Shown piece by piece: positions 33,501 through 42,243 of a stretch of DNA of 64,000 bases (its first letter is position 1; every line of letters begins with the position of its first letter). Source of the DNA: JAAYZQ01 sp034428935 (GTDB taxonomy: Bacteria > Chloroflexota > Anaerolineae > JAAYZQ01); NCBI GenBank assembly GCA_034428935.1, contig DAOUHB010000084.1, positions 25,558 through 89,557 on the forward strand, given 5' to 3'. The position numbers were made by a program, and so were the translations under genes. The notes beneath the pieces were generated by a model. It did no database searches and was not told where the DNA came from. It saw only the letters and a list, made by a program, of their open reading frames with translations.

Positions 33501-36500
33501 GTAAGCTGGCTCTCGTTCTCGCGGCCAAAGGCGTCGCTGACCGTCGCCGTGATCTGGTACTCGCCGCCCACCGCCGTCTCGAAGGTGCACGACACCGGCT
33601 CCTCGGTCGAGCCGACGGTGCATTCCTGGACGTCGACGGCTTCCTGGCGCCACGCGCCGCGCATGGTCCTCCACTCCAGGCGGGCGGCCCGGACATGGAT
33701 GGGCCGGTCGGGCTCGGGTACGCCGTCCAGGTCGACGACGATGAGGTCGATCTTTAGCGGGTCGCCCCGCTGCACGAACGTGCGCTCGCTGCGCAGCCCG
33801 ACGTACAGCTCGGCAGGGTGCACCAGCAGGCTGGTGGTGCCCGCCCAGGCCTGGCGGTTGACGTCCATCACCGTCGCCTCGGCCAACACGCTGTGCGGCT
33901 GGGGCTCGTCGGGCTGTTCAAAATCCAGGCGTAGGTAGTGGCTCCCCGAGGCATCCGTCATCCCTGAAAGCGTCTCGACGGTCGTCTCCCGCGATGGGTA
34001 TGGCGGATAGCCTCCCCGGTAGTCCATCGGCTCGTACGCGAACCACCACGGCCGCCACCGGCCAAAGATGAACTCGGGCCAGTTGGGCGGCGCGTAGCTG
34101 CTGGGCGAGGTGCTGACCCGCCAGGTCACCTCCGCATTGGGCAGCGGGCCGCCGGCATAGTAGCTGGCCTCGACCGCCACCGTGGCCTGGCCACCGGCGA
34201 AATAGGGCCCGCCCGTCTCGTTGCGCGCCACGACCTCGAACTCGGGCCGGCGAAACTCTTGCACCTGCACGCCGTGGCCGTAATCCAGGCCATCCAGCCC
34301 GCCCAGGCTGCCCGTGGCCCGGAACTGGAGATAGGCATACCCCAGGTTGGTGTTCTCCGGCACGGTGAAGGCCAGGTCAAAGCCGCCCAGGGCATTGACC
34401 GGGGCCTGGCCCGAGAGCAGCTCATTGCCCTGCGGGTCGACAAACTGGTAATCCACGCCTTGCAGTACGTCGCCGGCCAGGCCGACGTCCCCGTCCTGCC
34501 GGCCCCCTACCCGCCGCAGCCAGCCCTTGACGTGTACCTCCTCGCCGGGGCGATACATGGCGCGGTCGTCGAAAACGTACCAGCGCAGCTCGTCGCGAAC
34601 CGGCCTGGCCTGCCAGCCGTCGTCACTCCAGGGGTGCGAGTGCCTGGGCAGAATGGCCAGGTCAGCGCCCCGCCGGGCGACCAGCAGGTCAGTGCGCTGA
34701 TCGGGCAGGTCGAACCGGGCCGTGCCGTCCTCTCCCGTGGCAGCCACCTCCTTGCTCGCCGACCCGGCGCCGCCATAGGTCTCGATGGTCACCCCCTGCA
34801 GGGGCGCCCCGTCCGCCAGGGCCGTGGTCCAGACCACCATCTCGCTGTGGTCGGCCAGGGCATCGAGACCGATCTGGGTCGACTGGACCCAGGCATGCAC
34901 GACGTTCCGATAGCGATCCTCCGGCCGCGGGCGCTTCTCCGGCTCCACGACGACGATCAGTTGCCCCAGGCCGCCCTCCAGTGCCGGGCCCAGGTCCAGG
35001 TTCACTTCCGTCAGCGTGTCGGCCGCGGCCTTGGTTGCGACGACCTCGTCCATCACCCGGCGGCCGGGGGGCTCTGCCGGGCTGTTCTCCCGGTAGTAAG
35101 CTTGCAGGTAGCCTTTGAAGCCCGGCCAATCGGCGGGCTGCACCTGGTAGGCGCGGACCCGCAGGCGGTCGTGGTTGACGGCATAGATCTGCAGTACCGG
35201 CTTTTGCAGGGCCGGGTCCAGCGTGACCAGCCCCTCATCCGGTCCGTAGAGGGCCGGCTCGGCCGGGCCCACTTCAAAGGTGAGCCGGGCGTCCTCGCCC
35301 AGAGTCTGCCCAAACGTGTCCTGGATGGACCCGCTGACGGTGACCCGGTAGGTGGTGCGCCCCGCCGTGCTGCCGCGGATCGTGATCGTGTGGCGCGCGA
35401 CGTCGACCGTCGCGCCCGGCAGCGCCGGCTCGATGCGGATCATCGACTCCTCGTAGGCGTCGACGTCCAGCGGGTTGTTGAACTCGATACTGAAGGGAGT
35501 CAGCGGCGGGCATTCGTTGCGCCACCAGCAGCCGTGATCCACGATGCGCAGGGGCGCGTAGGTGCGAAAGTCGTAGCTCTGCGCCTCCTCGCTGACCAGG
35601 GGTCCCTCGGCCGAGGGCGTGCCGGGACCCACCGTCACCTGAATGGCGGCGTCGGCCGGCAGCGGCTCCCGGGCCACGAAGGCCAGCCAGCGCCCCTCGC
35701 CGGCATCCTCCGCAATGCGTTTGGCCGCCTTGTCGGCGCTCACCGCTTCCGCGTCCGCCAGCCTGACAGCGACCTCCTGGCCGTCCGCCGTCACCTGGAT
35801 GGTCTCCAGGACCGCCCCGGGCGTGACTCGCTGGTCGAACGCCACCAGGAACAGCGGCTCCAAAGGCTGCGACTCGCCGGAAGGATAGCTGGCGATCATG
35901 CTCGCGGGGGGCGTGCGAAAGGTCCAGCGCACCGCCTCGGCCAGCGTGCCGCCCGTGGCCGAGCGCGTCCCGGCGGGCACCATCACGACGTATTCCGTCG
36001 CCATGGGCAGTCGGTCGATGGCCGCCGAGTCGTACTCGAAGCTCAGCGTCCTGGTGCCCAGCCACTTCCAGGTACCGTCCAGCGCCGGCTCCAATTGCAC
36101 CGGCACGTCCTCGTCCGCCAGCGCGTCGAGCGTCGCCAGGGGCACCATGGGCTGGTTAAAGGTCACGTTGACAAAGGGGGCCAGGGGGATCTCGCCCTCG
36201 GGGGCGTAGCGCAGCACCTCCAGGGGACCGGCCTCGACGGCCTCGGGGGTGACCACCGCCGGGGGCGGCGGGAAGGGCTCGTCGACGGTCTCGCCCGTCC
36301 GTGGCGGCGGCAGCGACTGGGCCGGCAGGCGAAAGTCAACCTGGTCCTCGGCCCCGGCGGCGAGGGCCGGCAGCCGGGCCAGGATCCCTTCGATCTCGTC
36401 CTCGGTCAGCGACTCGCCGCTGGCCACCGGAACGGGTGTCGGCTCCTGGACCTCCGCGCTGCCCTCGCTCAGGCGGACGGGCAGAACCTCGGCGCCGCCC

Positions 36501-36730
36501 TGGCCCGCCTCCCGGCCGGGAGACGCCGCCGAGACTGCAACCAGACCGCCCCCCGTCGAGCCCGCATCCGCGAGGGCGGGGATGGTGACGCCACCGGCGC
36601 CGCCGGTGGCGTCGCCCCGCGACAGAAGGGCCGCCACCACCCCTGCCAACGCGCCCACGGCAAGCAGCACGCCGGCGACGAGAACAAACACGCGATGCCG
36701 GCCGATCCAGGTTATCATCCTCTTTGCCAT
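30569..36730 (-). CDS. Bacterial alpha-2-macroglobulin with thioester
   Basis: 2053 residues, ATG 36730, 8 nt after AGGAGG. An N-terminal TM (VFVLVAGVLLAVGALAGVVAALL) anchors a large extracytoplasmic protein, followed by MG-like beta domains, a bait-like region rich in Ala/Glu/Pro near 1310-1350, and the complement-like TED helical domain. The thioester motif CTEQ is at C1557-Q1560. Such proteins trap proteases covalently and protect the envelope. Length exceeds the ~1650 residues of YfhM. In proteobacteria the gene usually sits by pbpC; none is here. The neighbouring genes are an unknown coiled-coil protein and an unknown membrane protein. Confidence 0.92.
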   Translation of the reverse strand: MAKRMITWIGRHRVFVLVAGVLLAVGALAGVVAALLSRGDATGGAGGVTIPALADAGSTGGGLVAVSAASPGREAGQGGAEVLPVRLSEGSAEVQEPTPVPVASGESLTEDEIEGILARLPALAAGAEDQVDFRLPAQSLPPPRTGETVDEPFPPPPAVVTPEAVEAGPLEVLRYAPEGEIPLAPFVNVTFNQPMVPLATLDALADEDVPVQLEPALDGTWKWLGTRTLSFEYDSAAIDRLPMATEYVVMVPAGTRSATGGTLAEAVRWTFRTPPASMIASYPSGESQPLEPLFLVAFDQRVTPGAVLETIQVTADGQEVAVRLADAEAVSADKAAKRIAEDAGEGRWLAFVAREPLPADAAIQVTVGPGTPSAEGPLVSEEAQSYDFRTYAPLRIVDHGCWWRNECPPLTPFSIEFNNPLDVDAYEESMIRIEPALPGATVDVARHTITIRGSTAGRTTYRVTVSGSIQDTFGQTLGEDARLTFEVGPAEPALYGPDEGLVTLDPALQKPVLQIYAVNHDRLRVRAYQVQPADWPGFKGYLQAYYRENSPAEPPGRRVMDEVVATKAAADTLTEVNLDLGPALEGGLGQLIVVVEPEKRPRPEDRYRNVVHAWVQSTQIGLDALADHSEMVVWTTALADGAPLQGVTIETYGGAGSASKEVAATGEDGTARFDLPDQRTDLLVARRGADLAILPRHSHPWSDDGWQARPVRDELRWYVFDDRAMYRPGEEVHVKGWLRRVGGRQDGDVGLAGDVLQGVDYQFVDPQGNELLSGQAPVNALGGFDLAFTVPENTNLGYAYLQFRATGSLGGLDGLDYGHGVQVQEFRRPEFEVVARNETGGPYFAGGQATVAVEASYYAGGPLPNAEVTWRVSTSPSSYAPPNWPEFIFGRWRPWWFAYEPMDYRGGYPPYPSRETTVETLSGMTDASGSHYLRLDFEQPDEPQPHSVLAEATVMDVNRQAWAGTTSLLVHPAELYVGLRSERTFVQRGDPLKIDLIVVDLDGVPEPDRPIHVRAARLEWRTMRGAWRQEAVDVQECTVGSTEEPVSCTFETAVGGEYQITATVSDAFGRENESQLTRWVSGGQRPPSRKVEQETVTLIPDRESYQPGDVAEILVQAPFSPAEGLLTVSRSGFLYTEQFRIDEGTATLRVPIEEEHIPNLEVQVDVVGAAPRGDDEQAAGMPLRPAYASGQLRLSVPPLKRTLSLAATPREKELEPGGETTIDVVLADAGGQPVAGAELAVVVVDEAVLALSNYQLADPLEVFYQARAAWVESRYGRASIVLASPQALEVGDGQEVGETVAVEEEAARELMSTAAPVPAAAPPMEGYDQAQEAEPIHLRTDFNALATFAPEVRTDAGGQAQVTVALPDNLTRYRVMVVAVAGGNEFGSAEANLVARLPLMVRPSAPRFLNFGDQFELPVVLQNQTDEPLTVDVALRASNLVLTGDAGRRLTVPARDRVEVRFPATTETAGTARFQVAAVSGAFADAATVELPVYTPATTEAFATYGVVDEGAVAQPVAAIGDGVYTQFGGLEISTSSTALQALTDAVLYLVSYRFECTEQLASRILAVAALRDVLEAFSAGGLPSPAEMEAAVERDIAALQAVQNDDGGFPYWSRGRESIPFNSIHVAHALQRAEEMDFLVPPEMRARLLDYLRDIEGHYPAWYDKDTRQTLSAYALYVRDLMGDGDAARARQLLADAGLESLSLEAVAWLWQVLADDPGSAGDVEAIQRHLANRAVETAGAANFTTAYSDQAYLLLRSDRRTDAIVLEAMIANDPRSDLIPKVVNGLLAHRTAGRWNNTQENVFVLLALDRYFKTFEAQTPDFVARLWLGDTYVGEHAYQGRTTERHETAIPMAYLADSDGGGTTRDLILGKEGPGRLYYRLGLRYAPTDLALEPLDMGFVVQRSYEGVDDPEDVTRGEDGTWTIKAGARVRVRLSMVAGNRRYHVALMDPLPAGLEIVNPSLAVSGSVPQDPNAAGYRYGWWWWGPWYEHQNMRDERAEAFAPLLWEGVYDYSYVARATTPGTFVVPPARAEEMYSPEVFGRSASDRVTVE

Positions 36731-36850
36731 GGCCACGCCCTCCTCTAGCCCCCATGCCCTTGTTTCAGCTTGCTATATGCAAGACGCCTGGAATGGCGCG
36801 GAGGTTCCCGTCCGACAACTGCGCCAACAAATGGGCAGTCAAACAGTCGA

Positions 36851-37813
36851 TCAAAGCCCGTGTGTCACCGGAACCGTGCGGCTCGTCCCCAGAAAGTGCC
36901 GCCGCGAGGCGAGGATCACCCCCAGGCAGGCCAGCATCGGCAGCCCGACAAAGAGCCCCAGCTCGTAACCCCGCAGCGGAATGCCCGACAGGGCCTCCAT
37001 CTCTGTGGGGGGCAGGCGCAGCCAGGCCAGCAGCTCGGCGTAGGACGTCTGGGCAAAGGTCACGATCCAGGTCGCCGCCAGCAGGGCATAGTAGACTACC
37101 GAGCCCCACCAGGCCCAGGCGTGCTGCTGCCACGTGCCCCACAGCAGCAGGCCCAGGAGCAGCACCGCCGCGTCGATGAGATAGACGCCCTCCATTCCGC
37201 CGAGCAGCGTTCCGAAGGCCGGGAACAGGCCGCCGAACAGCAGCAGCGCGTGCAGGGCCACCAGGAAGAACAGGTCCAGGAGGCAGATCACCAGAATGGG
37301 CACGGGCCGGGCTTCGACGGCGGATGGCCGCGCGTCGTGGGCCTCAAAGGTAGCGCGCACGTTCCGCCCCCGGTAAAAGCGGAGCCCCAGCCAGGGCACC
37401 ACCAGGTAGGAAGCGGCCAACAGCATGATAAAGACAATGCCTCCACCCGCACTAAATCCCTTGACCGAAACGGTCATGAAGAACAGGATGATCAGCAGCG
37501 GCACGCCCAGCAGGAGCCATGTCCAGAGGAGCGCCACGGCCAGCGACCGTGCCCAGCGGCGCAGGCGCAGGTGACCATAGCCCAGAGGTATCAGCAGTGC
37601 GGCGGCCAGGTAGTAGGCTGCGACTTGCAGGGCAATGTTGCCGAACATGAACGACCCGAAGCGGAACCCCTCGAAGTAAAAGCGCCCGCCTTCGGAAAAG
37701 AGGTAGAAGACGTACATCTCGATGGGGCCCAGAGAGGCACAGGCAATGCCTCCGACGATCAGCGCCAGTCCCAGGGCTACCAAGACAAGACGGCGATCGC
37801 GATAATCCTTCAC
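36851..37813 (-). CDS. Multi-pass membrane protein of unknown family
   Basis: 320 residues. GTG 37813 lies 7 nt after AAGGAGGA and is preferred to the upstream in-frame ATG at 37855. About eight to nine hydrophobic segments, including LVLVALGLALIVGGIACASL and LLLGLLLWGTWQQHAWAWWG. A soluble hydrophilic loop (RNVRATFEAHDARPSAVEARP) lies midway. I do not recognise a family. It lies 120 bp upstream of the macroglobulin gene, same strand, behind a perfect consensus promoter, so the two may be cotranscribed. Confidence 0.7.
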   Translation of the reverse strand: MKDYRDRRLVLVALGLALIVGGIACASLGPIEMYVFYLFSEGGRFYFEGFRFGSFMFGNIALQVAAYYLAAALLIPLGYGHLRLRRWARSLAVALLWTWLLLGVPLLIILFFMTVSVKGFSAGGGIVFIMLLAASYLVVPWLGLRFYRGRNVRATFEAHDARPSAVEARPVPILVICLLDLFFLVALHALLLFGGLFPAFGTLLGGMEGVYLIDAAVLLLGLLLWGTWQQHAWAWWGSVVYYALLAATWIVTFAQTSYAELLAWLRLPPTEMEALSGIPLRGYELGLFVGLPMLACLGVILASRRHFLGTSRTVPVTHGL

Positions 37814-37860
37814 GGCTCTCTCCTCCTTGGCCTGGCCGGCACAGGCCGCGGCCATCCCTG

Positions 37861-37889
37861 ATTATATTAGGCAGAGCGTCCGCTGTCAA
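37861..37889 (-). promoter_or_regulatory. Perfect consensus sigma70 promoter
   Basis: Minus strand TTGACA (37884-37889), 17-bp spacer, TATAAT (37861-37866). Leader about 41 nt to GTG 37813. It should drive the membrane protein and possibly the macroglobulin gene. Confidence 0.85.
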
Positions 37890-37979
37890 ATTGGCGAGAG
37901 CCTGGCAGTGAAGGCTCGCAGGGGAGCGGTGCAGGGTGGGCGCGGGTCACAGAGCTGCTGCGCTGCCGGCCGCCACTGC

Positions 37980-38008
37980 TTGACGACTGCCACCCGCTGT
38001 GCTATCAT
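37980..38008 (+). promoter_or_regulatory. Promoter giving a near-leaderless transcript
   Basis: TTGACG (37980-37985), 17-bp spacer, TATCAT (38003-38008). The expected first nucleotide is at about 38015, which is the A of the start codon. Confidence 0.68.
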
Positions 38009-38014
38009 GGCCGC

Positions 38015-38437
38015 ATGGATAGGCTGCGTCGCGACCTGTTGCTCACCGGCCTGGGAGGGCTGCTGCTGGCTGCCCTGCTGGCCGCCGTCGCCGCCTGGCT
38101 GGTGACGAGCGGCAACCTGAAGCCGCCGTTGCCCCATCCCCTCATCGCCTCGATCCTGGGAGCGACCTTTGGCGCTTTTTCCCTGGCCGAGATCCCGCTG
38201 ATGGTCTATGCCCTGCGCCGCCTGGAGATCGAGCGACGGCCCGCGGCGGGCGGCGCCGGGCACGGCAACCGGCCGGCGGTTCTGGGGCTCAACGCCCTTT
38301 ACGTGTTCTTTGCGGCCGTCTATGGCATCCCGGTGATCATCGCTACCGGGAGCCTGGGCTGGGGGCTGGGCCTGTGCGGCCTGGCCCTGGTGCGGCTGGC
38401 GACCAGCCTCCTCTTTGTGGCGAGGCCGGCCCCATGA
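38015..38437 (+). CDS. Four-TM membrane protein, unknown
   Basis: 140 residues with four hydrophobic segments (LLLTGLGGLLLAALLAAVAAW, LIASILGATFGAFSLAEIPL, ALYVFFAAVYGIPVIIATG, LGLCGLALVRLATSLLFVA). No family recognised. No Shine-Dalgarno precedes ATG 38015, and the promoter implies that transcription starts at the ATG. The next gene overlaps by 4 nt (ATGA). Confidence 0.68.
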   Translation: MDRLRRDLLLTGLGGLLLAALLAAVAAWLVTSGNLKPPLPHPLIASILGATFGAFSLAEIPLMVYALRRLEIERRPAAGGAGHGNRPAVLGLNALYVFFAAVYGIPVIIATGSLGWGLGLCGLALVRLATSLLFVARPAP

Positions 38438-38937
38438 GCGAACCGCAACCCCTCGATCTCACCGCCGGAGAGGCCGCGGCCCTTGTCCACCGCGAGCTCG
38501 AGGCCGCCGGCCGGGCCCTGGAGGCTGCCGACCTGGACCCCGCCCTCGACGCCTACGTCCGCGCCCTGGGCCTGGCGCTCCAGCTCGGGCCGGCCGCGGC
38601 CGAAGAGGTGTTGCGCGCCGTCCTGGACGGCGCCCGTCACCTGGCGCGCGGCGGCCACGCCCTGGGCCTGGCGACGATGGGCCCCGCCGTCGCCGGGCTG
38701 GTCGACCAGGTCAGGGACGCCGGCGCCTTGCCCGCGACCCCTGTTATGGAAGCCTGGGCCACCGTCGCTGCCGGCATCGGCGCCTTCCTGGGCCAGTGGG
38801 GCGTCGCCCTCTCCCTGCCGGCCGATCACCGCCAGGCCCTGCGCGCCCGGCTCCAGGCCCACGCCGCCATCCTCGACGCCGCCACAGGCTCGCTCTTCTG
38901 CCTCGCCGCCTGGCCCGAAGAGCAGCCAAAGGAGTAG
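38434..38937 (+). CDS. Alpha-helical protein of unknown function
   Basis: 167 residues, Ala/Leu-rich, predicted wholly helical, with GEAAALVHRELEAAGRALEAADLDPALDAYVRAL like one TPR-type hairpin near the start. No catalytic motif and no membrane segment. ATG 38434, 8 nt after GAGG, is coupled to the four-TM gene. Possibly a cytoplasmic partner of that membrane protein. Confidence 0.65.
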   Translation: MSEPQPLDLTAGEAAALVHRELEAAGRALEAADLDPALDAYVRALGLALQLGPAAAEEVLRAVLDGARHLARGGHALGLATMGPAVAGLVDQVRDAGALPATPVMEAWATVAAGIGAFLGQWGVALSLPADHRQALRARLQAHAAILDAATGSLFCLAAWPEEQPKE

Positions 38938-39020
38938 ATCGAGTAGAGCGTGTAGATCGAGTTGGGCCACGCGCCGCTGCACGGCGTGGGAGCGAGGAGC
39001 GATCCGCATCCTGCAGGGAT

Positions 39021-39049
39021 TTGACAGATCGGCCCTTATATCCTACACT
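39021..39049 (+). promoter_or_regulatory. Promoter for the CpXC protein
   Basis: TTGACA (39021-39026), 17-bp spacer, TACACT (39044-39049); leader about 41 nt to GTG 39097. Confidence 0.75.
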
Positions 39050-39096
39050 AACCTCTCGTGCGCGAGGCGCACATCACATCTGAAAGGACGAACATA

Positions 39097-40446
39097 GTGA
39101 GCGCTGCCGGTTTTCAATCCGCTCCCGTAACCTGCCCAAACTGCAAGACCCGATTTGCCGCCCCGGTTCTGACCATCGTGGACGCTGCCCAGAACCCGGA
39201 GGCCAGGGCCATGCTTCTTTCGGGCCAGCTCAACGTCGCAGTCTGCCCCAATTGTGGGCACGGCGGCGTCCTGAGCACGCCCTTGGTCTACCACGACCCC
39301 GACAAGGAACTGCTCTTTACCCACGTGCCCCCCGAGATGGGCATGCCCGAGATCGAGCAGCAGCGCATCGTCGGCGAGATGACCAACCGGGTCATGTCGT
39401 CGCTGCCCGCCGAAAAGCGCAAGGCCTACCTCCTGCGACCGCGGAGCTTTATGCGGCTGGACGCCATGATCGAAGCCATCCTGGAGGCCGAGGGTGTCAC
39501 CCGCGAGATGCTGGAAGCGCAGCGGGCCAGGACGGATCTCCTGGAGCGACTCCTGCGGACACCGGGAGAGGACGCCCGGCGGATCATTGCCCAGGAGAAC
39601 GACGCCGTCATAGACTACGAGTTCTTGCAGCTCCTGAGTCTCAACCTGCAGATCGCCCAGGCCCAGGGCCAGGAAGGGGCGGTGCAGCAGTTGGCCACGC
39701 TCCGGCAGCAGTTGCTGGACTGGACCAGCGCCGGCAAGGAGGTGGCCGCCCGCCAGGAGGCCATCCGCGAGTTGGGCCCCCAGGTCACGCGCGAAGAGCT
39801 CCTGGACAAGCTGGTGGCCGCCGAGCAGGCCGGCGACGAGACGCGCATCGAGACCATGGTGGCCGTCGCCCGGCCCCTCGTGGACTATACTTTTTACCAG
39901 CAGTTGTCCGAGCGTATCGAGGCCGCGGAAGCGGCAGGCCAGCAGGACGAGGTCGGCAGCCTCAAGTCGCTCCGCCAGAAGGTCCTCGAGCTCACGGCCG
40001 AGATCGACGCCGAGATGCAACAGCTCGCCCAGGAAAGCGGCGCCCTCCTGGAAGAGATCGCAGCCAGCGACGACGTGGAGCAGGCGGTGCGCGATAGTCT
40101 GCCTCGCCTCGATCAGTTTACCATGGAGCTCCTGGCCGAGAGGATGCACGCCGCCGAACAGGCCGGCGACAGGCAGCGCATGGAGCAATTGCAGAGAGTG
40201 GCCGACGCCCTGATGCGGGTCATCGAGGAAAGCCAGCCCCAGGAGATTCGCTTCATCAACGAGCTGCTGTCGACCGACTATCCCGCAGGCACGGGCGCGC
40301 TGCTGGAGGAAAGGCGCGCCCTGGTCAGCGAAGAGCTGCTGGGGCTCATGGAGCTTGTGGAGAAGGACCTGGCCGAAGAGAACCGAGCCGAGCTGGCCAG
40401 CCGCCTGGCACAGATCCGTCAGCAGGCAGCCGGGTTCCTATCCTGA
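39097..40446 (+). CDS. CpXC zinc-ribbon protein with long helical region
   Basis: 449 residues from GTG 39097 behind AAAGGAC. The N-terminal ~110 residues form a CpXC domain: CPNC at about 13-16 and CPNCG at about 50-54, likely binding one zinc. The remaining ~330 residues are Glu/Gln-rich helix with repeated QEEL/AEQAGD units. CpXC proteins are common in Chloroflexota and Firmicutes but without known role. It has its own promoter and is convergent with the protease-linked small gene. Confidence 0.8.
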   Translation: MSAAGFQSAPVTCPNCKTRFAAPVLTIVDAAQNPEARAMLLSGQLNVAVCPNCGHGGVLSTPLVYHDPDKELLFTHVPPEMGMPEIEQQRIVGEMTNRVMSSLPAEKRKAYLLRPRSFMRLDAMIEAILEAEGVTREMLEAQRARTDLLERLLRTPGEDARRIIAQENDAVIDYEFLQLLSLNLQIAQAQGQEGAVQQLATLRQQLLDWTSAGKEVAARQEAIRELGPQVTREELLDKLVAAEQAGDETRIETMVAVARPLVDYTFYQQLSERIEAAEAAGQQDEVGSLKSLRQKVLELTAEIDAEMQQLAQESGALLEEIAASDDVEQAVRDSLPRLDQFTMELLAERMHAAEQAGDRQRMEQLQRVADALMRVIEESQPQEIRFINELLSTDYPAGTGALLEERRALVSEELLGLMELVEKDLAEENRAELASRLAQIRQQAAGFLS

Positions 40447-40455
40447 GCCCGGACC

Positions 40456-40845
40456 TCAGTCATCTCCTTCCAGATCGTACGGCGACGGTGCCTCGTCCTC
40501 GTCGCCGGTAGCCGCCTCCTCGTCCTCGCCCGAGAGGAGATCGACTTCGACGGCAGCCGTGGGCGCCACGCCCACCACCCCCGGTGCGTGGCTCAGCCGC
40601 TCGGCCGCCCACGGGGTCGAGGTTACGAATAGGGTGTTAAAGACCGTCGGCTCGCTCACGCGAGCCACGTCGGTCGCCAGCCCGTTCTCGTCGATCCATT
40701 CCACCAACCGATCCCGTATCTGCCGCGCGCTCTGCTTCAGGAGCACGTACTTCTGTCCCCGCCCGTGGTGGCGCAATTGCTCCACAGAAGGGCGCTCCAG
40801 AGTGAGCATGAAAGTGAGCATGCTCGAGTCGTATCTCGATTCCAT
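40456..40845 (-). CDS. Small protein resembling a subtilase I9 propeptide
   Basis: 129 residues. The middle part (RDRLVEWIDENGLATDVARVS, VFNTLFVTSTPWAAERLSHAPGVVGVAP) has the beta-alpha-beta pattern and the final VVGVAP strand of peptidase inhibitor I9 propeptides. The tail is strongly acidic. ATG 40845 lies 32 bp after the stop of the subtilase gene. Subtilase propeptides are normally N-terminal and act as chaperone and inhibitor; here it would be supplied by a separate gene. Similarity is by eye and moderate. Confidence 0.62.
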   Translation of the reverse strand: MESRYDSSMLTFMLTLERPSVEQLRHHGRGQKYVLLKQSARQIRDRLVEWIDENGLATDVARVSEPTVFNTLFVTSTPWAAERLSHAPGVVGVAPTAAVEVDLLSGEDEEAATGDEDEAPSPYDLEGDD

Positions 40846-40877
40846 CCTTCGCCTCGTCCTTCTTCTGGCCGCCATTC

Positions 40878-42137
40878 TTATATGAACCTCGCCAATCCGG
40901 CCCCAACCCGGCTGCCGCCCTCCTCCAGGCGCAGGGCATTGTCCAGGATGCGGCGGCGCAGCGCCTCTCCCTGGAGCCCCGGGTTGGCCGAAGCCGTGAG
41001 GGCCGCAATCCCGGTCACGTAGGGAGCGGCCATGCTCGTGCCGCTCTTTTCGGCATAGATGCTGACCCGGTCCAGATCCCGCTCCAGCGCCGACAACACG
41101 GCGACCCCATAGCCGGCGATGTCGGGTTCGGTCTCCTGGGTCACGGGCGACAGTCCGCTCCCGCTGAACCACGGCGGCCGCAGATCCGGCCCCACGGCTC
41201 CCACCGACAGGCATTCCGGAAAGTAGCCGGGCGCCCGCACCACGCCGGGTCCGTCGTTGCCGATGGCGGCCACCGGCAGCACGTCGAAATCCATCACCAG
41301 CGTCCGCAGCAACAGGTGCATTCCCTCCACCACCGACTGTATCTCGGTCACCCCGATCCACTCTGGCCGAAAGCCCAGTGAGAGGTTGAGGATGAATGGC
41401 TTGTCGGCATTCTCCGGGAGCTGGAAGTGTGACAGCATCCAGTCCAGGGCCACCATCACCCGCTCCAGGCTCGTTTTAACCGTCTCACTCTCGATTACCG
41501 CCGCCACCAATAGCTCTACGTCGGGCGCCACGCCCACGTTGCGCCCGCCAATGATGCCCGCCACGTGGGTGCCGTGGCCGTTGGTGTCGAAACCCCGCAC
41601 GCTGCGGATCTGTCCCTCCGTTGGCTGCAGGGGCACGTAGCGAAACGGCAGCCGCCGGTCTCGAAACTCCAGGTGGTCGGCGTCGACGCCGGTATCCAGG
41701 ACGCCCACCAGCACGCCCTTCCCGGTTATCCCCTGCCTGTGGGCCTCTGCCACCCCGCTCTCGGCGGGCCAGTAGCTCTTGCGGCGCGGGCGGCGGACAA
41801 AGCGCTGCGACAGGATAGCCTTGGGCAGCCCCATCTCGATGTCGGGCATGATGTGATAGTCGGGCGTGAGCACTTCCCGCGCCTTGGCGGCCATCACGTC
41901 GTTTGCCGTATCCACCACGTAGGCCCCGGCATAGCCCAGGCGCTGAAACTTGTTCACGTCCTTGGGCAACTGCTCGTCGGGCTCCACGCGCGCCAGGCCG
42001 ATCTCGCGCAGCACCTCGGAGCGCCGGCTCTCCGGTGCGTCCTGGGCAATCCGCATCCGCTTGTCCACCATCGGCCTGGCCTCCAGCCCCAGGAACGTGG
42101 TTCGTGGTTCTCTGCGTAGTGCGATGAACTTGGTCAT
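40878..42137 (-). CDS. Subtilisin-family (S8) serine protease without signal peptide
   Basis: 419 residues from ATG 42137, 8 nt after AGGAG. Catalytic triad D148 (VLDTGVDADH), H188 (NGHGTHVAG) and S368 (SGTSMAAP), with oxyanion Asn in AAIGNDGPG. The N-terminus has no signal peptide or TM, so it should act inside the cell. Residues 1-115 are an uncharacterised N-terminal region that may be a prodomain. A small I9-like gene follows it. It is divergent from the chemosensory-stressosome operon. Confidence 0.9.
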   Translation of the reverse strand: MTKFIALRREPRTTFLGLEARPMVDKRMRIAQDAPESRRSEVLREIGLARVEPDEQLPKDVNKFQRLGYAGAYVVDTANDVMAAKAREVLTPDYHIMPDIEMGLPKAILSQRFVRRPRRKSYWPAESGVAEAHRQGITGKGVLVGVLDTGVDADHLEFRDRRLPFRYVPLQPTEGQIRSVRGFDTNGHGTHVAGIIGGRNVGVAPDVELLVAAVIESETVKTSLERVMVALDWMLSHFQLPENADKPFILNLSLGFRPEWIGVTEIQSVVEGMHLLLRTLVMDFDVLPVAAIGNDGPGVVRAPGYFPECLSVGAVGPDLRPPWFSGSGLSPVTQETEPDIAGYGVAVLSALERDLDRVSIYAEKSGTSMAAPYVTGIAALTASANPGLQGEALRRRILDNALRLEEGGSRVGAGLARFI

Positions 42138-42214
42138 GAGATGACTCCTGTCGGTGTTCGAGCAGCGGGCAGGTCCCGCAATCCATGGAAGGCGCACCAC
42201 CTGGCACCAACACC

Positions 42215-42243
42215 ATTATATCATTTTCGCTCCGAAATGGCAA
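42215..42243 (-). promoter_or_regulatory. Promoter for the subtilase
   Basis: Minus strand TTGCCA (42238-42243), 17-bp spacer, TATAAT (42215-42220); leader about 71 nt. Confidence 0.75.

Noticed and set aside
34259..36748. Rightward open frame (829 codons) inside the macroglobulin gene
   Set aside because: Antisense to a gene with thioester and MG domains; Arg/Gly/His-rich composition of a shadow frame.
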